Origin: Ectocarpus siliculosus | Taxonomy: Eukaryota > Sar > Phaeophyceae > Ectocarpales > Ectocarpaceae | DNA: 64,000 nt | Direction of reading: 5' to 3' | Assembly (NCBI GenBank): GCA_000310025.1 | Contig: FN649748.1 | Coordinates: forward strand, 897,143-961,142 | Shown here: piece by piece, positions 55,533 to 64,000 of the stretch | Numbering within the stretch: the first letter of the stretch is position 1 | Layout: the number at the start of each line of letters is the position of its first letter | Translations under genes and position numbers: made by a program | Notes under the pieces: model-generated | The model's database searches: none | The model's input: the letters and a program-made list of their open reading frames with translations, nothing else | What the model was told of the DNA's origin: nothing

Positions 55533-57046
55533 ACCAAACCGTTTGTGTTGAGGCTAGTGGTGGAGTTTTGTGTATGGACCGGGGAACCTACAGTGCAATG
55601 GAGCGCCATCGGGTTGTCTGGGAGGCCCTTCGAATAGCTAGCTGGATACAAGACATTTGAGGCATAGGACCACTCGAAGTAACCCGAGGGTTCAGAACCT
55701 CCCAAGTGTTGACTTGCATGTCGACCGCTGTGAATAGTCCAGCGCACCTTTGCACTAGGTTGAAAACCACGGCGCAGAACCATGAGTTCCACCGAGGAGC
55801 AGGATAGGATAGTCAGTTCATTGGCTCAACGCGACAGTTTTTGGGATGGACGAAACCAGCTTGGATTCTAGAAGGTATGCACCGGTTTTTGCACGACCGG
55901 CGTGTTTATTCGGTTGATGTTGGTCTCCAAGTGCAGTATGTGGATTTCATTCGAGTCCCGTGCCCGTTTTCCCCCACTTGATTCGGAACAATTTTGTTTA
56001 TTTTTCATACAAGGACACATGTCGATGGTGTTGCACAATGAAGTCATCTGGTTAAACAGAGCGGCTGTGAATGTTTTTCACGCGTGTGCGCGAACGGCGA
56101 CGACTCGCACGATTCGTGTGGGCAGGAAGTTCCGTTGGCTAGAATCTATGTATCCCTGTCTTGAGTTTCTATGCATTGCTAGAATAGGTTTGGTGCTGCC
56201 TTATGGGCAACAGATTCACATGTATGGTGCCCTTGCCGTTGGGAAACGAGAGGAGTTACAGCACTTGTTCATTCCTTCAGAGTAGTTCCAGGCTGACGCG
56301 ACGTACCCAGCAGCAGTAGCTTTCTCACAACAGTCTGCAGAATTCAGAGGAGCTGCATGAAAGACCACGAATCATGCTGTCAATCACGGAAGACCTTGAA
56401 GATTATCCGGCGTGTCTTCTCCATCCACCGCTCGCTGCCGAGTTTTCGTATTCAGGACATTCAAAAGCTTTCGTTCACAAATATGGATTGGATCTTATGA
56501 TCTCTCTCCAGGTCGGAGGCGATACTGCAGGGTAGGCCTTAACGAACTTCGGGCTGGGGGAAGGAAAACACCCACAGCACATCAATCATCGCTCAACACA
56601 AGTACCCTGTGCAACAGACTCAACACGCGCAAGACGATCACGTTGTGGTGGTTCGTTCTACTGCATGCAGTATTGTATTCTGGATGGGAGGATCTCAGTG
56701 GCAGGCCGACTACTCCAGCACCCACTTTTCCAGCGGAACAGCATAGACTCGTTTCTACGCCTCCATCTGCATCCTGCACGTATGGGCTCATCGACTGCCC
56801 ACGCTTCATCGTATTTCTGCACGTGGGCAGTCGGTCCACGCACGCTCATTTTGCACTGTCCGGTGCCACGCGAACATTATCCGCATGAACCGCAACATAT
56901 ACTCTACATCCGCGTACTCTCCATCCGCGGAGCCCCCATCCAGCTGCTGCAAGCTGCTGTGTCTGTCCTCCTACACTGCAAGCACTGCTGTGCACAGCCC
57001 TGTGTACAGTGCTTGCGTGGGGACAGCACCAGCACACGCATACACG
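55533..57046. other. Intergenic region and twinfilin upstream region
   Basis: Contains the 3' UTR of the GST-N gene and the promoter and 5' UTR of the twinfilin-like gene. An inverted GCACTG/CAGTGC stretch with TGCAAGCACTGCTGTGCACA lies at about 56979-57015, just before the start. No other gene recognised. Confidence 0.35.
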
Positions 57047-60000
57047 ATGACAGCCCGAGCATTCCTCCGCCTTTCGGACGATCTACGTCAAGCGTTTGCC
57101 TCGGCGCAGGACGATGAATCGGTGCGCTACCTGCGCGTGGAGGTCGTGGACGGGGACACCTTGACGACGGTTGGGTCGAGGGCAAAGGGAGCGGATATCA
57201 AGACAGACTTCGATTCCCTCGCACAGGTAAGGAACCTGTCAATGCGCCACTGCTGTTTGTGTTGTTTCTCCTTTCCTGCTTTGTGGCATGGGTCCAACGG
57301 AGTACACAACAGTATCGTGTTGTGCAATGCACGACACGCGGAGCAATAGCAACATCGTTTGAGCTTGTCCCTGCGGCGTAACAATAACGAGGGCGTTAGT
57401 ACTTTCGTAATTTCGTAAACGGACTGCTGGGTGTTTATGAAGTTCGTTTGCATACATAAACGTCGGTACAGCAGAATTCCTGGGGTTTTAAAAAGTGCAC
57501 CTGTTTTGTTCGGATGAATGTGTAGGAAGGGAGTGCGATTTCTCTTCCTTCACGAATTGTTGTGTTGGGGTCCCATTGTCCAATGTGTCCAACCCTCTCG
57601 AAGAAACCCTCGAAAATTCCCTCGGGGGTTTCTCAAGTAGCCACACGGAATTGAGACTATTTCGCCGTGCTCCAACCCCAGTTCGCCAGCGCGAAGAAAG
57701 CGGCCCGATTGCACCACTTTTGCCCACCCTGGTTCAACTCGAACGGTGCAATCCTGCTGCAACCTTGTTCCATCCGTCCTACAATTCAAACATGTAACTT
57801 CCAGCCCATTCTTGTGTCGTAGTGTGCGACCAGTAGGCGGAACATAACAAAATTTGCAACTTATATTTTCCCCCTTACAACCCTTCAGATAAGCCTTCAC
57901 CACGCCCTTGCCACACACCAATTACAGTAGAGGTCCCTGTTTAAGGCCGCCCTGTGACAGACGAAATAACCGGCCTTAAATAGGGCACCCGGCCTTATTG
58001 GGAACGGGTCTTGTTTAAGGCCGGTACCGGCCTTATAGAGGATTGAGTTTTCCTCAATAAGGCCGATACCGGCCTTATTGAGGAATATTGATGCTGCACT
58101 CAAGCCTTTCGGGACGGTGGCGGGCCCCAACTTGTCTGAAGGCTCGCAGGAAGCACGCTATACATGAAAGATAAATATTGCCGCACAAGTCGTGACAAAA
58201 AATGATGTTGCATATTTCCAAATATGTATTACTTGCTGCCGCAGCTGACGTCAACAGAAAATATGTAGAAGTATATTAGAAGTATTTCACTTGGTACGTG
58301 CGAAGTACATACATATCTCATCGAGTGACACCCTCGTGAAGGTCGACAATAATACTGCCAATCCTGATCAGAATGAGAGGACGCCCACAGCAAAAAAAAG
58401 TCCGACGATCTGCACAACACAACAACCATGGAAAAATGCACATGTTGCACCGACTGACCAACTGGTGCTTACCCGTCGAACACAAAGTCGACACAAAAAT
58501 CGAACAGCCCGACCTCTCCACCCCCAGATACACTAACAACGGCACACGAAAGTTGAAAATACAAGGATGAAACTGGACATGACACCGGACGCGTGAGAAC
58601 CACACTCAACTGATGCCTCCCCCCTTGCGCCTATCGAGTCTACAAAAATTGCCTCATGTCTGTCTGCCTCGCTGCCTTCGAACCATGCGCTGCGATCATT
58701 GCCATTTTGGCCTTCTGTAGATGGAAAGCGGCGTCACGGTTGCCGCTCCCCTCCGCTGCTGTCCCATGAAGTTTGTGGCTGTGGAGGTCGTTGCGCTTCA
58801 CGAAGTTCTTGCTCCACTTGTCGCCAGCCTTGAAGTCCTCGAGCCTCTTCCTCACGGAGTCAGTCGTTTTTTCCGAGCCCAACAGGGTGGCCTTGGCAGA
58901 GCGGCCGAACGATCGGATAACGTTGCCGGTGACGGTGTACTTCGCCATCCGCGCCTTGTTGACGAGGTCCAAAACTAAAGAATCCAACTGTACAAAGTCA
59001 GCAGCAAGCACCACAGGGTTCAAATCGGTGTGCGCGGGTTAGAACGGTACTGCTTTCACGGATGAATAATATCACAAAGTTACGCACCAGCACGAAAGTT
59101 CACGCCACCCTAGCCAAAATGCACATGCAGATAAAATGAGCAGTGGAAAAAAATGTGTATAAATTTAAATATGTTTGTGCCTTTTTTTGTCGTGTGTGGG
59201 TGGTGCATCAGATGAAAAATGTTCGTGGTGCTTCCAATGCAGTTGACCGCGCAAAGCATAATCTCAGTGCATAATCCAGACTGCTTTGGGGGGGGTCGCT
59301 ATTTGCACACATGAAGCACTGCGATTTTTCTTGAAAGTGCGATATCAACCGAGAGTGGTACAAACGGCAGGCTGACAAAAAAAAAAAATCAACACCGAGT
59401 GGTACAATTCAGGCTGCAAAAAAAAAATCAATATATACTCTAGCATACCTCGGGAAAATCCCCCGCCCGAAGGTTCTTCCTTGAGGTGGCGCTGCTGCGA
59501 GTTTTGGCGGCCTGATTCTCTATCTTCGCCCGCTCGGCCTTGACGTTACGCACCGTGCGCTCCCCGCAGTTGAACTGCTCTGCGATCGACTTCTGCGTCC
59601 GCGTGCCCTTGTCCAGCAGACGTAGGATCTCCATCTTGGTGCCGATGTCCATCCGCGTCCGCGAACCAGTCATGTCCGGGTGGTTGGCTGGTTTCGTTTT
59701 TTTTTGTCTTGCCGTGTCTCCGCTCTCCGTGGCTGACCCTTTGCGCTTGCCCTTGCCAGCTGTGGAGCCCTTGCCAGCTGTGGAGGCATCACTAGCCTTT
59801 TGCTTTTGCTTGGAGGCAATGCACGCATAGCAGATGCGGGCGGTTTCGAACTCCGCATCTTGGTCTTGTTCCCCACACAGTCCGTGCAGTCTGCCGCCAC
59901 ACCCTCCGTGACATTGGTGGCCGTCAGGGGCTTCTGGCGTACGGTCTGGCAGTTGGCACAGTTCACCAGCCGCACAAGGCATGTGTGCCCCTACTGGTTG

Positions 60001-61465
60001 GGTCGGTAGGGGTATGCGCTAGGTATTGCTGTTGTGTAGATCTCTGGAGTGGTTGTGTTGCGGCTTGAATAATGCTGGCGAAGAACTGGGTGCGTCACAC
60101 CAAAACCGGCCTTATATAGGGTGCGCGGATGCCCTAATAGGCCTTAAATAGGGACTAACCCTGTTTAAGGCCTATGCGGCCTTAAAAAGGAAGGAAAGTG
60201 TGACAGACGATTTCACCGGCCTTAAAAAGGGCCACCGGCCTTAAATTTGCGGCCTTAAACAGGGACCTCTACTGTAACTGGTGCTTTTCAAGTCTCAGCC
60301 GAATTCCCGGCTCTCGAACCACGTTATCCGTCATTTGCGCCCTCTCCTTCAGCTCCACGTTGATGTGCTTCCCGATGTCCGGCAGCTTTGATAGTCCCCT
60401 TGGACTCTCGATCCGCCAGCCCATACAAATACCGTTGCGTCACCATCGCAAATTGCCTCCCTGCACGAGTGAGCCCCCCCCCTAACACCACAGCGTATCG
60501 TGTACATGTAGCCCTTACGTAGCCACCTGCCTTCCTCCCCTCTTGTGTGCCATCGCTCTCTTGCACCCGGAACCTTCGATCAACAGCGTTCGTTTCCAGC
60601 TGTGGCTTGCTCTGGCTGATGTACCCAACACGTCGACACCATGTCCCCACGTTGTATCAATTCCACCTCATGTTCCCAAGCGCGCGTGTCCAAGCCCGTC
60701 CAATATGTGTAATGTTCACCTCTTGCTCTGCGGTATTGTCCGTCATACATACGGGCAAGCAAGGATCGGAGGGAGGTTAGGGAAGGGGGGAAAGGCTCAT
60801 CGAGGAGTCATGACGGGACCTCTAGAGTGACCACGCGTCGGTGAAGCTCCCTCAGTCCACGATCATGGCGCTCCGTCCCCCGGAGGTTGGGAAGGGCAAG
60901 GAAGCGGGGTGGGAAGACCAGAGGGGGATGAGAGTACTACTGGCCTTGTCAGGAAAGAAACAGCCATCATACCGCATAGTGCCAAGGGACCAACCGATGG
61001 AGGAAACCCACGGCGAAGCATTCGCACGACGTTTACACTGAGAAGAATCAATGACATGGAAGAGCCGACACATCCAGCGGTCATGGGCGCGTGATCGCTG
61101 GGATGTGTCGGCTCTCCCATCTCATTGATTTCTTCTCCGTGTAGACGTGGTGCGAATGGTTCTTCGTGGGCCTACTTCCGCGATTGATCCCTTGACACTA
61201 AGCGATGCACAGAATGACTTGTTGATTCAGTCTGTGCCCAGCAATCAATTTTACCGGCGCTGCATGTACGGATGGGGCGCGCAGTTGAGAAAAATTCTGT
61301 CAGGAAAAAATGTCTCAATTTTTTACGGAAAATAAGAAAAAACGCCTAAGAAACGCAGCTCAATCTCGGCTACAACATGAGAAACGTGAAGAATCATCGT
61401 GCGTTACCCCAAGACAAAAGAAACAAGGGGTAGAAGCTGGGGGAGCGTGTTCTAAGAAACGCCCC

Positions 61466-61499
<34 letters not shown>

Positions 61500-62098
61500 T
61501 GCTCCCACCCCCTACCGAGCAGTAATTTTTTGGTAGGGGCAGAAAGTGGTTATTTTCGCGGCGCCCCCCGCACCCCAGCGCCGCCGCAATGTGCGCTACC
61601 CACTGCTGCCGAACTTCTGTACTGCCACAACCCCCAACGTTCGCCACACGAAGCTGTCGGTGTAGTGCTGCATGAAGGCTTGGTGTGTTGTGTTGTTTTC
61701 TTCGCCATCAGAAATAAGAAAATATGAGAATCAGCCCGATGCGACAGCCCGACAGCCCAATGGAAAAAGAAGTCCGTTTTACGAAGGTGGCCGACTTGGG
61801 CTGGTCCTTCTGCCCAGAATAAGAAATTGATGCTCGACCCGATTTTGACGTTTCTTATCTCCGGGCCGCATCTACACGGCCACCGGCAGCATTCAACCGG
61901 CGTTATTTGAGGGGGGCCCACTGATGTGCACATCTGTCCTCGTGAATCGTGCATCAGGAAGTGGTCGAGGCAACACCCTGTCTGTTCTTGGTGGCGTTGG
62001 ACGGCGACGAATTGAAGTCGATCACGGGACGCGGGGGCGCAGCAGGAGGGGCGGCGCGGCTGTGGCTGCTGGTGGCGTGGATCCCCGATGATTCCAAG
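57047..62098 (+). CDS. Twinfilin-like ADF-H protein, 5' part
   Basis: Exon 1, 57047-57226, encodes 60 residues starting MTARAFLRLSDDLRQAFASA and containing VRYLRVEVVDGDTL, the start of an ADF/cofilin-homology domain in the twinfilin pattern. Exon 2, 61958-62098, encodes EVVEATPCLFLVAL, an Ala/Gly-rich insert and LWLLVAWIPDDSK, matching the central strand and the (F/W)-I-A-W-x-P-D motif of ADF-H domains. Both junctions are phase 0. The donor after exon 2 is AAG|GCGAGT, a GC-type donor. Twinfilin binds actin monomers and caps barbed ends; two ADF-H domains are expected, so most of the gene lies beyond the window. Intron 1 is 4.7 kb and holds a pogo-type transposon and other repeats; intron 2 holds a LINE. 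Another ADF-H family member is possible. Confidence 0.78.
57925..60274 (-). mobile_element. Pogo/Tigger-type DNA transposon
   Basis: Exact terminal inverted repeats begin CAGTAGAGGTCCCTGTTTAA at 57925 and mirror at 60249-60274. TA lies directly outside each end, the target duplication of the Tc1/mariner/pogo group. Both subterminal regions are packed with CGGCCTTA(A/T) motifs, likely transposase-binding sites. The element is 2,350 bp and carries a minus-strand gene for a CENP-B-like DNA-binding region only; no DDE catalytic region was found. It sits in intron 1 of the twinfilin-like gene, on the opposite strand. Confidence 0.9.
58640..59982 (-). CDS. CENP-B-like DNA-binding protein of the pogo element
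   Basis: Two exons, 59982-59449 and 58987-58640, join in phase (GAG|GTATGC donor, TTGTACAG acceptor) into 293 residues without a stop. The N-terminus has a Cys/His cluster (CHGGCGGRLHGLCG, then CYAC) that looks like a treble-clef zinc site. A basic Lys/Ser-rich linker follows, then a pogo/CENP-B N-type helix-turn-helix (KMEILRLLDKGTRTQKSIAE, CGERTVRNVK). Exon 2 gives the second helix-turn-helix (LDSLVLDLVNKARMAKYTVT, KWSKNFVKRNDL). The frame ends soon after (TDMRQFL), before any DDE catalytic domain. It could bind the element's ends but not cut DNA. Likely nuclear. Confidence 0.75.
60275..61009. other. Twinfilin intron 1, no gene recognised
   Basis: Contains a C-run near 60476 and short frames without domains. 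No exon fits the twinfilin model here. Confidence 0.4.
61010..61175. repeat. Foldback hairpin element
   Basis: CATTCGCACGACGTTTACAC, ATCAATGACATGG and AGAGCCGACACATCC on the left recur inverted on the right (GGATGTGTCGGCTCT, CCATCTCATTGAT, GTGTAGACGTGGTGCGAATG). The stem is about 75 bp with a loop near 61080-61100. It lies in intron 1 of the twinfilin-like gene. Confidence 0.8.
61469..61499 (+). repeat. (CTG)n trinucleotide repeat
   Basis: Ten CTG units. In one frame they give poly-Ala in a short ORF (61310-61525) that I do not regard as a gene. Intronic in the twinfilin model. Confidence 0.9.
61520..61935 (+). repeat. Dispersed repeat, copy B
   Basis: Forward-strand partner of the block at 128-600. 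It includes TCGCGGCGCCCCCCG, GCGCTACCCACTGCT, GATGCGACAGCCC, GGCTGGTCCTTC and CGATTTTGACGTTT. It ends about 25 bases before twinfilin exon 2. Confidence 0.65.
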
Positions 62099-62700
62099 GC
62101 GAGTAAATCACAAATCGTTTTTTTTTTTTTGGAGGCTTGGTGTCACAACGCTGATTTGAAGTGTTGGCCAAAAAAAAATGGACTTGTCGTGCTGCTGGAG
62201 ATTTATGCGTCAGGAGGGGGTGTGATTTGAAACCCGTCCATCCCCCCTGATGAAACCTCACAGGTTGATTTGTATTGGAGATTCGGACACATAGACGCGC
62301 TGAGTGAGGATAGCTGTATACTGAAAATCCACAGTAGCTATAGTGAGGTGACAATTCGAGAATGCAGTACACATAGACCCGATCCCCAACCCGTACCCGA
62401 ACCCCTCCTGAAAAATAGAGGCCATGCGCCCCCCCCCCCAGAGGATGAGGGTACAGTACAAAGTAAGCACAAGCTTACCGAAGGTTAATGCATATTGGTA
62501 CGGCAAAAAAAAAATACTGAAGTCCCCCATTGCGCGGTGGAGGACTTAGAGTTAAGCCACCTCAAAACTCTCCGGCGTGAGATCCAAAATGGATCGGACG
62601 GTGGAGGGGGGGGGGTGTTCGTTGCTTGAAATGGATCAATAAAACATAGAGCAATCAAAGCAAAGCTTATTACTCACGTCGAGCAAGCCGAACGATCTGA
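62099..62700. other. Twinfilin intron 2, proximal part
   Basis: Starts with the GC donor. T-, A-, C- and G-runs are present. No further twinfilin exon was recognised before the LINE. Confidence 0.4.
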
Positions 62701-64000
62701 CCAACCACGCAAAAACTGCGGAGCTAGATCTGCGGCACGCACAATGCATTGTTTTCGATTGGAGAGAGGCGAGTACAAAGCAGCAAGGAATTGTTGGCCA
62801 AACTTTCGGCAGATAGGTCTACTCGGGAGCGTAAGTGGGGTAGCAACCCATGGTGGAGCGTACATGAGAAGCTGGACGTTGGTTTACCCTCCATACCGGC
62901 GTGTGAGTAAGATCTTAGGCTATGCAAGTCGTCCCTGAACTTATTGTGGTGAAAATTACCTCCCAGGAGGAAAGTAGCTTGTACCGCGGGACTTCGGAGA
63001 TGATAAATTCGGTGGTCGGGGGACGTCTGGGTGTTTACTAAGAAGAACGCCCGGCACAAGACTGGGGTACTTGTGCCAGGAGGCGTGAACTTGGATCTAG
63101 ACTACGAGCCTATGTTGGAGGCGATATTTAGCGTCGGTGAGCCGGCAAAAGAACTGAAAGCAACCACAACCCCCACCGGGCACTCGGGTTGAGAAGGCCG
63201 AGTATTCCGTATACCTTCCTGAAAAAACACGAAAAACGAGTAGCCACGGGTCCAGTTGCTGTAGAGATCATGAGGATGGTGAAGAAGCCGGGAGGGTGGA
63301 AGCAGAAACTGTGGAAGGGAGACAGGTTGGAACTGCTGCTGTTTGGGATTCCAAGGGACATGACGAGGATGGAGTTCAAGAAGTGTTGTGACAGGGAGGG
63401 ACTGCACTGCCTAGCAAGGGGAGAAGTAGGCAGAGAGCATGAATATTTCCGGTGAAAATTGACCATGGGAGACAGCCAAGAGTGCTTGGGGGTTGACATC
63501 GAGACGCTGTCGAACTACGTAAGGAAGTTTGGATGGAGGGTTTGCGTCGCAAACATGATAGAAACAGAGAAGGTAAGGAGACAAAAAGGCGAGGGCGATG
63601 GAGGCGAAGAAGGGACCGGGCGGGGGAGGCGAGCAGGCAAGTCAGAAGAACGCCGAGAAGAAGCGGAAGGCGAACGGTAGAGTGCGCAAAATCTCCAATA
63701 GGGAAAAGCACAAGCTGAGAGTGGGGTCGTGGAACGTGTGCGGGTTCGCAAGGAGTGAGCGCAAGCGGTTGGAAATAGTGGACCAAATAGAACAAAACGA
63801 TCTAGATGTAGTGGGGATCCAAGAGACGTGGGAACTGAAGGATGGGGACGTGGTAAGCAAACTTGGTAAATACCGGTGGGTAGGGAAAACAAGAAAGGGC
63901 TTAGACCCGAAGAAAAGGGGGGAGGGGGGAGTCGGATTCCTGGTCAAGGAACACTTGTTTGGCGTGGTGGAAGTAGTGGTGAAAACAGAGTTCGAGGAAA
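62700..64000 (+). mobile_element. LINE retrotransposon, 5' part
   Basis: From about 63010 the translation reads VWVFTKKNARHKTGVLVPGG and LDYEPMLEAIFSV, an ORF1-type stretch that meets a stop near 63190. A frame with KKPGGWKQKLWKGDRLELLL follows (63189-63455), and then ORF2. The order and the endonuclease start mark a non-LTR retrotransposon; its 5' boundary is uncertain and its 3' part lies beyond the window. The twinfilin gene must be interrupted by it only in an intron, if it is intact. Confidence 0.7.
63598..64000 (+). CDS. LINE ORF2 start: AP-like endonuclease (partial)
   Basis: Open to the window end from the ATG at 63598. After a basic Gly/Lys-rich leader comes LRVGSWNVCGFARSERKRLE (N-x-C-G of the endonuclease/exonuclease/phosphatase fold), then DLDVVGIQETWEL, with the catalytic Glu in QET, and GVGFLVKEHLFGVVEVVV. 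This is the nicking domain used for target-primed reverse transcription. No stop in the visible 134 codons, so the copy may be fairly young. The reverse transcriptase should follow outside. Confidence 0.8.
   Translation, partial: MEAKKGPGGGGEQASQKNAEKKRKANGRVRKISNREKHKLRVGSWNVCGFARSERKRLEIVDQIEQNDLDVVGIQETWELKDGDVVSKLGKYRWVGKTRKGLDPKKRGEGGVGFLVKEHLFGVVEVVVKTEFEE

Noticed and set aside
61310-61525. Poly-Ala protein
   Set aside because: A short frame produced by a CTG repeat in the large twinfilin intron, with no other support.

Overview
This is nuclear DNA from a eukaryote, most likely a photosynthetic stramenopile; a brown alga or close relative is my best guess. Coding sequence is cut into short exons by long GT-AG introns. 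Two genes start with a signal peptide followed by a phenylalanine motif (SAF, AAF), the bipartite signal for a red-derived secondary plastid. Short TTAGGG/CCCTAA runs fit the brown-algal telomere repeat, but species is an inference. Two runs of N (14933-15017 and about 40792-41509) are assembly gaps.

Four host genes could be rebuilt by matching splice sites and codon phase. (1) Minus strand, 27596 to 17168: a 12-exon gene for a plastid-targeted photolyase-like/alpha-beta-hydrolase fusion of about 867 residues; every junction is in phase. (2) Minus strand, 48749 to 39304: a BRO1-domain protein, eight exons seen, with the 5' end and one internal exon unresolved. (3) Plus strand, 50772-55532: a plastid-targeted protein with two GST-N/glutaredoxin-like domains, eight exons, 326 residues. 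(4) Plus strand from 57047: the first two exons of a twinfilin-like ADF-H actin-binding protein that runs out of the window. A few small ORFs are listed with low confidence.

The rest is mostly mobile DNA. At 0.1-10 kb lie degraded LINE copies and LINE 3' tails, a hairpin element, tRNA-derived SINEs and CGATA-rich repeats. At 13.5-15.4 kb and 34.0-36.0 kb lie two copies of an unusual 1.93-kb element made largely of short CATG-centred palindromes, each bounded by a different, exact 8-bp target duplication; the second is nested in another terminal-inverted-repeat element. At 37-42 kb two long inverted-repeat arms flank the last exons of the BRO1 gene. Foldback elements and duplicated repeats fill the introns. 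A pogo/Tigger-type transposon (57925-60274) with exact terminal repeats, a TA duplication and an intact DNA-binding-only reading frame sits in twinfilin intron 1, and the 5' part of a LINE with an endonuclease ORF ends the window.

The genes do not form a pathway or operon. Two encode plastid proteins with plant counterparts, one a probable ESCRT/endosome-linked protein and one an actin regulator.
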